64,000 bases of DNA. Origin: Musa acuminata AAA Group (lineage: Eukaryota > Streptophyta > Magnoliopsida > Zingiberales > Musaceae). The position numbers and the translations under genes are program-made. The stretch spans positions 10,411,501 through 10,475,500 of the forward strand of contig NC_088342.1 in assembly GCF_036884655.1 (NCBI RefSeq), in the 5' to 3' direction. This document shows, one piece after another, positions 24,446 to 33,290 of the stretch. The notes below the pieces were generated by a model, which saw only the letters and a program-made list of their open reading frames with translations, made no database searches and was not told the origin of the DNA. Every line of letters begins with the position of its first letter. Position 1 is the first letter of the stretch.

Positions 24446-24511
24446 AATCTCCACCTTGGCATGTCCCAACAAAACTTGCTCCACCTTCTTCATAAAAGTC
24501 CCAACGGGCAA

Positions 24512-25020
24512 TCACCAACAATAAACACCAACCAAGTCCAAGCACTGCTTGAACTTGTAAACTGGAAGAGGCTTCGTAAGCATATCAGCTGGATTGTCCT
24601 TCGTATGAATTTTCTGAACAAGGACCTTTCCCTCAACAATGGTATCCCATTTGCATCCAATAATTTTCTTACCCGAAGGCGACTTCACGAGATCCAAAGT
24701 TCTATTCTGATGGAGAGATTTTATTTTTTTATTTATCGCAATCAACCACTTAGCAGAATTATCATAAGAAACTGCATCTGAGTAGAAATTAAGCTCACCA
24801 ACTTCACTTGTTTCTTCTGCAACAGACAAAGCATATGCAACTAAATTTGCATATCTTGTGGTGGTCGAATATCTCTCCGTGGTCTATCCTTGGCTATGGA
24901 ATATTGCTCTTCCTCTGGATCATCTGCGTCAGTAGACTCAGGACCATATACTGGCATTCTTTGAGTAGAAGAGTTTGACTTAAAAGAATTAGACCTACCA
25001 ATCTCAAGCTCCACCTGCTT
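24512..25020 (-). pseudogene. copia RT/RNase H remnant with in-frame deletion
   Basis: After an acidic linker (VYGPESTDADDPEEEQYSIA), the frame 24829-24512 starts the reverse transcriptase domain (SLHQNRTLDLVKSPSGKKII, GCKW). It then jumps without a frame change to the very end of the RNase H region (VQKIHTKDNPADMLTKPLPV) and the usual stop. The RT palm, including the YVDD box, and nearly all of RNase H are absent. Confidence 0.9.
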
Positions 25021-27823
25021 CTATGCACTATCATTTGTACAACTAGTAGATTCCTCTTTAGAAGATAACATAAATAATTCATCAAAAGTAACATATCTAC
25101 TGATTATAAATTTTCGGGATTTGGGATCAGAACACCATAATATGTATCCTTTCACCCCAGAAGCATACCAAAGGAAAATGCATTTTTTAGCTCGAGGCTC
25201 TAATTTTCCTTCATTTATATGCATGTATGCTGGACACCCAAAATTTTTTAAATCAGAGTAATCAGCAGGAGTACCTGACCAAACTTCCTCCGGAGTTTTA
25301 AAGTTAAGTGCTGTAGAAGGAGCGCGGTTGACAACGTAACATGCCATATTAGTCGCCTTTGCCCAAAAGTCCTTTGTCAACCCTGCATTTGAGATCATAC
25401 ACCTTGCTCTCTCCAAGAGTGTTCTGTTCATACGTTCGGCCACACCATTTTGTTGAGGCGTCAACCTAACAGTACGATGCCGAACGATTCCTTCATTTTT
25501 GTAAAATTCATTAAAGTCACTTTTACAAAATTCCATCCCATTATCTGTTCGAAGCCGCTTAATCTGTTTACTTGTTTGCTTCTCAATCAAAGCCTTCCAT
25601 TGTTTAAAGGTTAGAAAAATATCATTTTTATGTTTCAGAAAATAAACCCAAACTTTCCTGGAATAATTGTCAATGAAAGTCAACATATACCTAGCACCAC
25701 CCTTAGACTGAACATGAGCTGGACCCCAAAGGTCTGAATGAATATAATCAAGAGTACCTTTCGTTTTGTGAACTGCCGGAGAATTGAAGCTAACTCTTTT
25801 TTGCTTTCCGAAAATGCAGTGTTTACAAAAATCCAGTGGGGTACTCTGTCTGCAAAGTAGACCTCTTTTGCTCAATATGCTCAAACCTTTTTCACTCATA
25901 TAACCCAAACACATATGTCATAATTTGGTGATGTCAGAATCAGACAATGATGATGACGAGACTGCAACTGAGCCAGTGACAGTAGTTCCCTGCAAAATAT
26001 ACAAGCCACCAGACCTACAAGCTTTCATAACAACAAAAACACTTCTAGAAACTTTCATAACTCCACCTTCAGCTGTGTATTTACACCCAAGAGCCTCCAA
26101 GGTACCTAAAGAGATGAGATTCTTTTTTTAAATCAGGAACATGTCTAACATTAGTGAGCGTCCTCACAATACCATAATGCATTTTAATTTGGATTATTCC
26201 TCTACCAACAACATCACATGCTGCATTATTGCCCATCAAAACAATTCTACCATTACAAGATGCTAGTCATAGGTGCCCAGCAAGCCAATCACGTGAGATG
26301 CTAGTCATATACGCTTATTATATTTTGGCGTATATCACTTTATAACTATTGCATAAATGCATACATATATTGTGATGTCCTTGGATTTGTGCAATGAGAA
26401 TCGGATCGTGATGAGATCACGATAATGAGATTGATTCACCTTTAAACACATATCCTAAATAATCCCGGTCATAGGTTACTCGAGAGGGACATCGTGATAA
26501 CCAGATAGACTGGTGTGTTGTATACCCGTCCATATGATGGATGCAGCTGGTCTCATAGCTGCTCGTGTATGGACACTAGGGATACAGTACAGGTGCTCAT
26601 TGGAGAATGAGTTCACTGATTGATCCGCTTACGGAATGCTGGATGGTTGATGATGCCTTATTGTCAGACAGCGATTCCATAGTCCTAGTGGTGTATCTGG
26701 TCCTTAGACTTGAGACACCAAGGATGTCCTGTATGAGTGCTCCACTCTTTGATACCAGACTTATAGGTTTGGCTGTCCCAGATCTAGTACAGTTGGTCAT
26801 TGGGAGTAGTAGTCGACCTTACGAGGACTATTGAGTGTCGATAGAGGATCATCCACTCTCGGCGTCATGAGAGGAATATCCCATGTGTTCTTGCTCAGAC
26901 AAATCCCTGGCCAGGGTCATTCGGGTTGAGAGAGAAAGAGTTCTCCGGGAGAATCCGATTAGAGCGAGACTCGAGTAGAAACTGTATGGGTCTGACAACA
27001 CTATGCTCGATATACGGTCTCTGGGATATTAGATGGATGAGGGATTATAGGTACATGGTAACTGAGGACAGACAGGTCCAATGGATTGGATTCCCCTGTA
27101 TCGTCTGGGGACTACGGCGTAGTGGCCTAGTACTTCCGTAGTCGATGAGTCAAGTGAATTATTACAGAGATAATAATTCACTGAGTTAGAAGGAGTTCTG
27201 ACAGGTATGACTCACGGCCAGCTCGATATTGAGCCTAGAGGGTCACACACATATGGTAGGCATTGCGATGAGTAGAGGTTCGGATATGAGATATCAGACG
27301 AAGCCCTTGTCTTATTGGATGCAGATCCAATACCCACTAGGGGAGGACCCATTAGGGTTTGACAGGGGACCTCTATAAATAGGAGGGATTCAGAGCCTCA
27401 TAGGCTAGAGCCTTTGCTTGCCTTTCCTATTCTCCTCTTCCTCTCCACCTCAGAGCAGGCCTGGAGTCTTGAGGAGCGTCGTCGCAACCCTACTGTGTGG
27501 ATCACCGCTAGAGAGGAGGACGCTTGACCTCCTTCACCCTCTCCTAAGGATCTGCAAGGAAACAGGGATATATGATCTCCCTACGTAACACAATCTACTC
27601 TATACGTAGTTTTATGTTTCGCGGATTTTTCGCACCAATCTTCGCACGACGACGAACATCTTTTTGGGAATCGGGGATTTTGTTTTCTTGTTCTTCCGCT
27701 GCGCATGTGATGTCGCCCGCAAGATTTCCCAACACAAGATTCATATGTGGAAAACAAATCTCTATTAGGACACATGTGATAAGAACAACTTGAATCTAAA
27801 ATCCATTCATTTTTAGACCTCAT
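25021..27823 (-). pseudogene. copia protease and integrase, split by a nested solo LTR
   Basis: The protease part begins with [20 protein letters not shown] (27740-27823), where the active-site D-S-G is D-S-S. It is interrupted at 27734/26261 by a solo LTR and continues in the same frame with [12 protein letters not shown] at 26260. A stop (25918-25920) precedes the GAG-pre-integrase and integrase part (25021-25914). That part has an HHCC-region remnant ([16 protein letters not shown]) and the catalytic DDE core: D in [10 protein letters not shown] in [10 protein letters not shown] and E in [16 protein letters not shown] Gly-to-Trp change lies in the later [11 protein letters not shown]. Not functional. 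Confidence 0.92.
26261..27734 (+). mobile_element. Nested solo LTR (1474 bp) with 5-bp target duplication
   Basis: Bounded by TG...CA ends (TGCTAG and CCCAACA) and the perfect 5-bp duplication CAAGA (26256-26260 and 27735-27739). Removing it with one duplication copy rejoins the copia protease reading frame, which fixes the boundaries. On the plus strand it carries CTATAAATAG at about 27373-27382 and a C/T-rich downstream part like a promoter and leader, so it is oriented plus. The size suggests a Ty3/gypsy LTR, but no internal sequence remains to prove this. Solo LTRs arise by recombination between two LTRs. Confidence 0.88.
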
Positions 27824-27908
27824 CCTGTCATCAGTAGCAAAGAAAATATTTCCAACATTCTCATCAGTTGCTACACTAGCTTCAGTGGATTCAACAATTT
27901 TTTTCCTT

Positions 27909-28670
27909 TTACTTTAATTTATTTTTCAATTTAAAGCAATTGGCCTTAATGTGCCCCATTTTATAATAATATCTGCACTCCAAATTTCTATGTCTGGATT
28001 TAGATCTAGATTTAGATCTACTACTGTCAAATTCCCTTTTATCTGTTCTCCCCCTAACAACCAGACCTTCAGCCTGATTCTCTCTACTTTCCCCAATGAT
28101 ATCCCTGTCTATCTGCTCTTTAGATTTTAGTACAGATTTAATTTCTTGATATGAAATTATTTGTTTTCCATAAATCATAATATCACGGAAATGCTTAAAA
28201 GATTGGGGAAGAGAATACAAAAGCAACAAGGCCTTATCCTCGTCATCAATTTTCGCATATATATTCTCTAAATCCATAACCAAGGAATCAAATTTATCAA
28301 GATGTGAGAGTATAGATGTACCTTCAGTCATCCAAAGCATATACAAACTCTACTTTAAGTAAAGATGATTCTCTACTATAGATGTACCTGCCATATATAA
28401 AGCTTTAAGTTTGTCTCATATGCTCTTAGCCGTAGTCTCCGTAGCTACCTCCTATAAAACCTCGTTAGAGAGATTTAGAATAATGCTGGATCGGGCCTTC
28501 TTATCCATACCCACAAGATCTTCCTTTGATGTACCATCTGGAATGTTCTCAGCTCCCTGTAGTGCCAAATCAACTCCGTATTGAACCAGAATGGCCTCCA
28601 TCTTGAGTTGCCACATACCGAAGTTAACATTTCTGTCGAATTTCTCGATAACGATCTTTGTTATTGTCAT
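27909..28670 (-). pseudogene. copia gag remnant with internal stops
   Basis: The gag start MTITKIVIEKFDRNVNFGMW lies just after the primer-binding site. The frame stops at 28452-28454, with further stops at about 28415 and 28350, then resumes with [20 protein letters not shown] to a Ser/Arg-rich region and a CCHC-type knuckle ending GHIKANC. The second Cys of the knuckle is Tyr. Another stop (27909-27911) separates it from pol. Several stops sit where related elements have Gln or Trp codons, so they look like C-to-T or G-to-A changes. Confidence 0.85.
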
Positions 28671-28693
28671 TGTTATTAAAAAAATCCCGAAAC

Positions 28694-28709
28694 CAGGCTC
28701 TGATATCAA
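28694..28709 (-). other. Primer-binding site of the copia element
   Basis: Two bases inside the 5' LTR the minus strand reads TTGATATCAGAGCCTGG. This matches the tggtatcagagc core complementary to the 3' end of initiator tRNA-Met used by most plant copia elements, with one G-to-A difference. Confidence 0.85.
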
Positions 28710-28711
28710 TT

Positions 28712-29131
28712 TGTTAGAGCTAGCCCCAAGAAATTTACCAAAGGGTAATTTTGACAACCCAACAAAGATAATAAAACGAAAAGAATAAAAGGGATATGAA
28801 CACCAGATTTACGTGGTTCGGTCAATTAGCCCATCCACGGATGAAAGATGAGCAAATCACTACTATAAAAGAGGGACTATTACAAATGCCTTAGGAAGAT
28901 GTTCCTAGGCCATAAAATACCCGAAAATACTAAACAAGAAAAAACCTAAACTATAAGCTCAAACTATTTAACTGAGTGTGGACTTAAACCCAAAACAAAC
29001 ACTTAGGTTTTTCTTGTGATACCTCTTGTGGTGCATCTGATTTCAAAGCTCAGACCCTTATTTATAGTTCCAATAGGAGATAACAGGTCTAATTTTTCCG
29101 ACGTGGGACTATGAGACTTACCAAACTAACA
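28712..29131 (-). repeat. 5' LTR of the copia element
   Basis: 420 bp with TGTTAG...CTAACA ends. It carries a segment of about 40 bp (aggtttttcttgtgatacct and following) absent from the other LTR. A minus-strand TATAAATAAG box lies at about 29057-29066. Confidence 0.92.
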
Positions 29132-29189
29132 GTACTTGCCATAACTTGCAGTCGAACAAGCAACAATCATAAGCAAAGAAAGAAAGAGC

Positions 29190-29626
29190 CATGAAATATC
29201 CATGCGAGGTTACAGGGATCGGTGAGGACAATGAGGCCAGTACCATTGAAGTGGCAGTTCCGAGTTCCTTCATGGCCACGGAAGCATGGCTAATGAGTCG
29301 GTCGGGGAGGAAGCACGCGCAGCGCGACGAGGTTGCAGTCCGCCATGGAGCAGGCATAGTGCAGGTTGTCCGGCCGAACGCTTTGCCACAGACCACGTTT
29401 TCTGGGGAGGACGACGACAGAACACGTTCGTCATACCTGCCAATTCACTGCCTCCATGGTGCTGATGATTCACCTGCAAGAACAGCAACGTAGCAAGTTA
29501 ACAGATGACGTCTGTACACCAAGTGCGAGAACATTGTTTCTTGATATCAAGATCAGTACCAGAGGCGAGGAGGAGGACCATCAGAAGTAGCAAGAGCTTC
29601 CGAAGAGGGAGAGCCGCAGTAGCCAT
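29190..29626 (-). pseudogene. X8 (CBM43)-domain protein pseudogene
   Basis: Exon 1 (29560-29626) encodes a signal peptide (MATAALPLRKLLLLLMVLLL). After a short intron the second exon holds an X8 domain broken into three frames: KTWSVAKRSA, then DNLHYACSMADCNLVAL, then CFLPDRLISHASVAMK, then NCHFNGTGLIVLTDP. The family normally has W-C-V-A-K and continuous HYACS...C.L....CF.P......ASVAMN...NCHFNGTGLIVLTDP. Here the first Cys is Ser, and stop codons and frameshifts prevent a full product. Small X8 proteins bind callose at plasmodesmata and cell walls. The pseudogene starts about 60 bp beyond the copia 5' LTR. Confidence 0.8.
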
Positions 29627-30347
29627 GGCAGCACCAAGGAGTGCAATTTGGTTAGTCTTTTGCATCAGATACAAAGGCCTTCTCCCTGAGCAGTGTACCT
29701 GTCGCTCGTGCTTTTTCTGCTTCAGAGATGCTCTCAGAGAGAAAGCTCAGAGATTAGATGCCATGGGTAAAGACTTAGGTCCAGCTTTTGAGGGTTGAAT
29801 TAGGGGGCCATCTTGTTCTCTATCTACATGCAGATAAAGAGTGCATGATGATTAGGGTTTTTTTCTTTTTCACTTTTTTTTATGTACAAATATTATTTTT
29901 GACCTTATAAATTTTTGAACGAATTTAGATCTATGAATCGGTTTCATGAGCCAATTATGATCAGTATACCGATTAGGATCAACGAACTTGTTCAAATCAA
30001 ATACCTACATGCTCTTCCATCTTTGTCTTCTCGTCCTCTTGTTGGGTTGTCTTCTCGTTCTACCTCTCTAATTATAAAAAAAATTAGTATAATCATTGTT
30101 AAAATTATATTTTAATAAAATTAATGAACTAATTAGAAATGAGAAGATTTATATATTGATAACCCTCAAACTTCTATCCACATAGATCTTATATATAGAA
30201 GCGTATTTTTATATTCAAATACACTAAAAAAAAGCTTAATCAAGATTTTGAAACATTTTTTATGTATGAATGGTGGACATGAATTAAAGTTTACATTTAT
30301 TTGGATTCATATATCCAAAAAAAAAAGATAGTGCTAATAAAAAATTA

Positions 30348-30425
<78 letters not shown>

Positions 30426-30807
30426 GACGTTGGAACTTAAAACACTCGGATCCATCCGTCACGGCAAGCGATCCGTCAAACCGTATTTTAACATCCATAA
30501 AATAATTCCAAATAAAAAATAGATGCACGTGCCGTGGCACGTTCCATTGGCCAACCGGTTTGTTTGTCACACGCACGCCACCGACTCAGGCGCAGCGGCT
30601 CGGTGCACGTAATGGCGTGGACCCCACCGCCAGAAACCACTGGGGGCTCGGATTGAACCATTTCTCCCTCTGCCCCAGCGCTTCTGTGGACGACGAGCCT
30701 TCCACGTGTGCGCGTGGGTGAGTCGGAGTCGGCACTTCCTCGTCCCCCAACCCAACCCAACCCCCGAAAGCACCCCACCCAAATCCAACGAGCTGCAGGA
30801 AGACGCG
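29627..30807. other. Intergenic region with a long AT microsatellite; CCT gene leader
   Basis: AT-rich and non-coding to about 30430, then GC-rich promoter and leader sequence of the CCT-domain gene (from about 30590). ACGTG-type cores occur at 30525 (gcacgtgccgtggcacgt) and about 30710 (ccacgtgtg), which are G-box-like. Confidence 0.5.
30351..30422. repeat. (AT)n microsatellite, about 72 bp
   Basis: About 36 uninterrupted AT units, the longest in the window. Frames through it read only IYIYIY. Confidence 0.96.
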
Positions 30808-31710
30808 ATGGCCAGCGGCAGCGGTGGCGTGGGCCGGGGCGGGGGCGGCCGCGGCCGTGGTCGGGGCGGCGGAGGTCAACTCCCCGGCCTCGGCGCCGGG
30901 ATCACCCACAGGGAGTGCGAGTCCTGCCGCGCCGCGCCCGGCATCCCCTTCTGCCGCGTCGAGTGGTCCTTCCTCTGCGCCGGCTGCGCCGCCGTCGTCC
31001 ACGGCCAGAGCTGGATCGTCGCCGTCCCCCCCGGCCCAAACCCTAGCCCCAGTCTTAACCCCGTCGTCCCCAGCCCTTACCCTTCGCCTTTTGCTTACCA
31101 ATACGCCTTCGCTAGCCCTAACCCTAACCCTAGCCCCCCTCCTCCCCCTGCCGCTATCTCCGTTCCTAATCTTAACCCTAACCCTAGCCCCAACGACAAT
31201 CTCAACCACGTGGTGCAGCTGTCGTCGGACGAGGACGAGCAGTCTGCCGGTGAGGACGGTGACGGTAGCGGCGGCCGAAAACGTCGGCGGTCGTCGGTGG
31301 AAGGGGAGAGTGCCCCTGGGCGGGAAGCCAGCATGATGAGGTACAAGGAGAAACGGAAGAGCCGGAACTTTGATAAGACGATCCGATACGAATCCAGGAA
31401 GGTGCACGCGGACATGAAACCGAGGGTCGGTGGGAAGTTTGTGAAGACGGTGGATGGTGTCGAGGAAGAAGGGGATGATGGTGCCGGTGGAGAAGGAGGG
31501 CACTATAGCGGTGGCGATGAGGCAAGAGCGGAATCGAGTGAAGAGGGTAGGGCCGATGCTGTTGAGGAGTCGACCGATCAAGGTGAACAGATGAGACCGG
31601 TGGAGGCTGGCGAGATGGTGGCCACAAGTCCAAGCTTTGAGGTGGAGCAGTTTGATGGAGGAGTGGACTTGGGGCAGATGGATGCCGGTGAAGAAGTGGG
31701 ACTATTGTGA
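30808..31710 (+). CDS. CCT-domain protein with a B-box-like zinc finger (CONSTANS-like)
   Basis: 300 residues with no intron in the model. A Gly/Arg-rich N terminus ([15 protein letters not shown]) is followed by a Cys pattern C37-x2-C40-x8-C49-x7-C57-x2-C60 with H66, which is B-box spacing as in BBX/CONSTANS proteins. A Pro/Asn-rich linker (res 75-130) and an acidic stretch ([12 protein letters not shown]) precede the basic GGRKRRRSS and the CCT domain at residues 172-213 ([40 protein letters not shown]). The C-terminal tail is acidic. CCT proteins act with NF-Y in nuclear transcription control of light and flowering responses. This CCT differs from the consensus (YESRK for YASRK, GGKF for KGRF). 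The stop lies at a donor-like sequence (ctattgtgagttt), so a spliced 3' end cannot be excluded. Confidence 0.82.
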   Translation: MASGSGGVGRGGGGRGRGRGGGGQLPGLGAGITHRECESCRAAPGIPFCRVEWSFLCAGCAAVVHGQSWIVAVPPGPNPSPSLNPVVPSPYPSPFAYQYAFASPNPNPSPPPPPAAISVPNLNPNPSPNDNLNHVVQLSSDEDEQSAGEDGDGSGGRKRRRSSVEGESAPGREASMMRYKEKRKSRNFDKTIRYESRKVHADMKPRVGGKFVKTVDGVEEEGDDGAGGEGGHYSGGDEARAESSEEGRADAVEESTDQGEQMRPVEAGEMVATSPSFEVEQFDGGVDLGQMDAGEEVGLL

Positions 31711-32816
31711 GTTTCATTATGAACTCGTGCTTGTTCTGTAGATTTGGGTTGCTTGCTCAAGAAAATATTTTTCCCAGATAGGTAAGCCAGAGCTTTTCTT
31801 TGTATCTCTATTCTTGAAATTGGCAATAATTGGTGGTGAAAGCTTTTGGGATCTGTTTGACCTTTCAGATAGTAGGATGGAATTTTGTACATTGTTGTGC
31901 TTTTCTCAAGTATGATCTCTTGCAAAGGTTTTTCATTGCATATTGTTGTAGACAGGGTTTGCACTTGGTTTTTGATAAATTGTGGAGTTGATGGACGATA
32001 TATTAAAGATACATAATGGTGGAATGTGGAAAGCTTACTATCACCAAAAGCCTTGTAGGAGATATTAGTACACCACTAAATTTCTTCTAAGTTAAAGCTG
32101 TTCTTGAGATTATTCTACAGTGGTGAGAAGCATTTTGTTCAAGGGTGACAATCTCAACTTAGCTTGATTTTACTATGAACTCTGCAGTTCAAAGCTCATC
32201 AAAACCACCAATATGTACTTTCTATTGATCTGATCTGCTTCCTTCCTGCCCCCTTCTCTCTCTTCCTCCGGGATGGGTATTAGACTCTAATGCCAAGACC
32301 ATGAATCTTGCGTATCATTAGTTGTCTTAGATCAACAAGTGCTTTAAATATATCTTGAATTCCAGCTTGAGGTATTCCTCTCTCGTTTTCTTCTTGTCCC
32401 TTACCACCCCGAGCAGCAGCCAAGCAGTAGCGCTCATTTCATTGTACAGTTCAATGTGCTATGATATTCTTTTCATTCTCTCTGGTGGCTCTGGTGTTTT
32501 TTCATTCATCGTGCTTATTGCTACTAGTGATTCTGCTGCTTGACTGTTAGTTTGCATCGAAATCATAAATGCATCTAACAATGAAAATTTAGTAGCGTGT
32601 CCTATAATGTAACAATATCCAATCATCTTGGGCCAACACCATGAAAGATTTCAAATGCACGGTTGATTCCTTCCCTTTTTTGGATATATAATTTTTTTGA
32701 TAAAATATGCAATATGGGAGTATATTTAAAGTCATGAATTGAATAAATTATGTCGCTATTAATTTTCTTATTCATTTTGTTCTTTCGTTTTGTGACTTAA
32801 TGATTTTAGTTATTAT
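31711..32816. other. CCT gene 3' region and spacer
   Basis: Likely 3' UTR followed by AT-rich sequence. No further exon or gene is recognised. Confidence 0.45.
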
Positions 32817-32824
32817 GTAAGAAT

Positions 32825-33290
32825 CAAGGATTATTATATTGCCATAAATGATATGGTACAAGCGGTACATATTGGTCCGAGTGTGGGCCGATATGTGGAC
32901 CACCTCCATTTCGGGCAATCCAATTAAAATAATAAAAAACCTGAAAAAGTGGTGGGGTCTTGTCTTCTAAGTCAATGTTAAATAAAGAAAAACAAATTAG
33001 GGCATCACGCGTCTCGATGCTGTTGTTGTTGCGTTGCCGCTTTGATGGTGTTGTTGCTTTTTCTCCTCCTCTTCTTTCTTCTTCTTCCTTCTTCTTCCTC
33101 CACCACTTCATCTTCTTCCTTCTTCTTTCCTCCTTTGTTCCTACGCCTCTTCCTCTTTTTTCTTTTTTTCTTTCTCACCAAAGCATTGTTACATATCGAT
33201 GTATCATGTGTCAATACACCGGTATTGATCGGTATGTACCGGTCTAACAGATCGCTAAGACGGGTCCGGTATTTGAAACAGCAAACCTTA
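32825..33290. mobile_element. hAT-like MITE, copy 2 (466 bp)
   Basis: Related to the 20505-20754 element. It has GGTACAAGCGGTACATATTGG near the left end and CGGTATGTACCGGTCTAACAG near the right, and a right end (GTTTGCTGTTTC... on the other strand) resembling CAAGGTTYGCA. The flanks gtaagaat (32817-32824) and ctaagaat (33291-33298) match at 7 of 8 bases, as expected of an aged 8-bp hAT duplication. The middle has expanded into a TTC/CTT-rich pyrimidine tract (about 33055-33180), which explains the extra length and the KKKRKKR antisense frames. Confidence 0.72.

Larger units (their letters stand above)
24058..29131 (-). mobile_element. Ty1/copia LTR retrotransposon, decayed, minus orientation
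   Basis: About 5.07 kb between LTRs at 24058-24445 and 28712-29131. The flanks are ctact (left) and gtact (right), a 4/5 match for a 5-bp target duplication. Order on the minus strand: 5' LTR, primer-binding site, gag, protease, integrase, RNase H end, polypurine tract (aaggtggagatt, beside 24446) and 3' LTR. Protease-integrase-RT order defines copia. Most of reverse transcriptase and RNase H is deleted, several stops interrupt gag-pol, and a 1474-bp solo LTR is nested inside. The left LTR lacks about 40 bp present in the right one, so the insertion is not recent. Confidence 0.93.

Noticed and set aside
29366..29798. Plus-strand ORFs over the X8 pseudogene
   Set aside because: Antisense to recognisable X8 domain pieces and without any motif of their own.
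30706..30807. Upstream start of the CCT protein at 30706
   Set aside because: The 34 extra residues are leader-like, and the ATG at 30808 precedes the ordered domain layout. It was not fully excluded.
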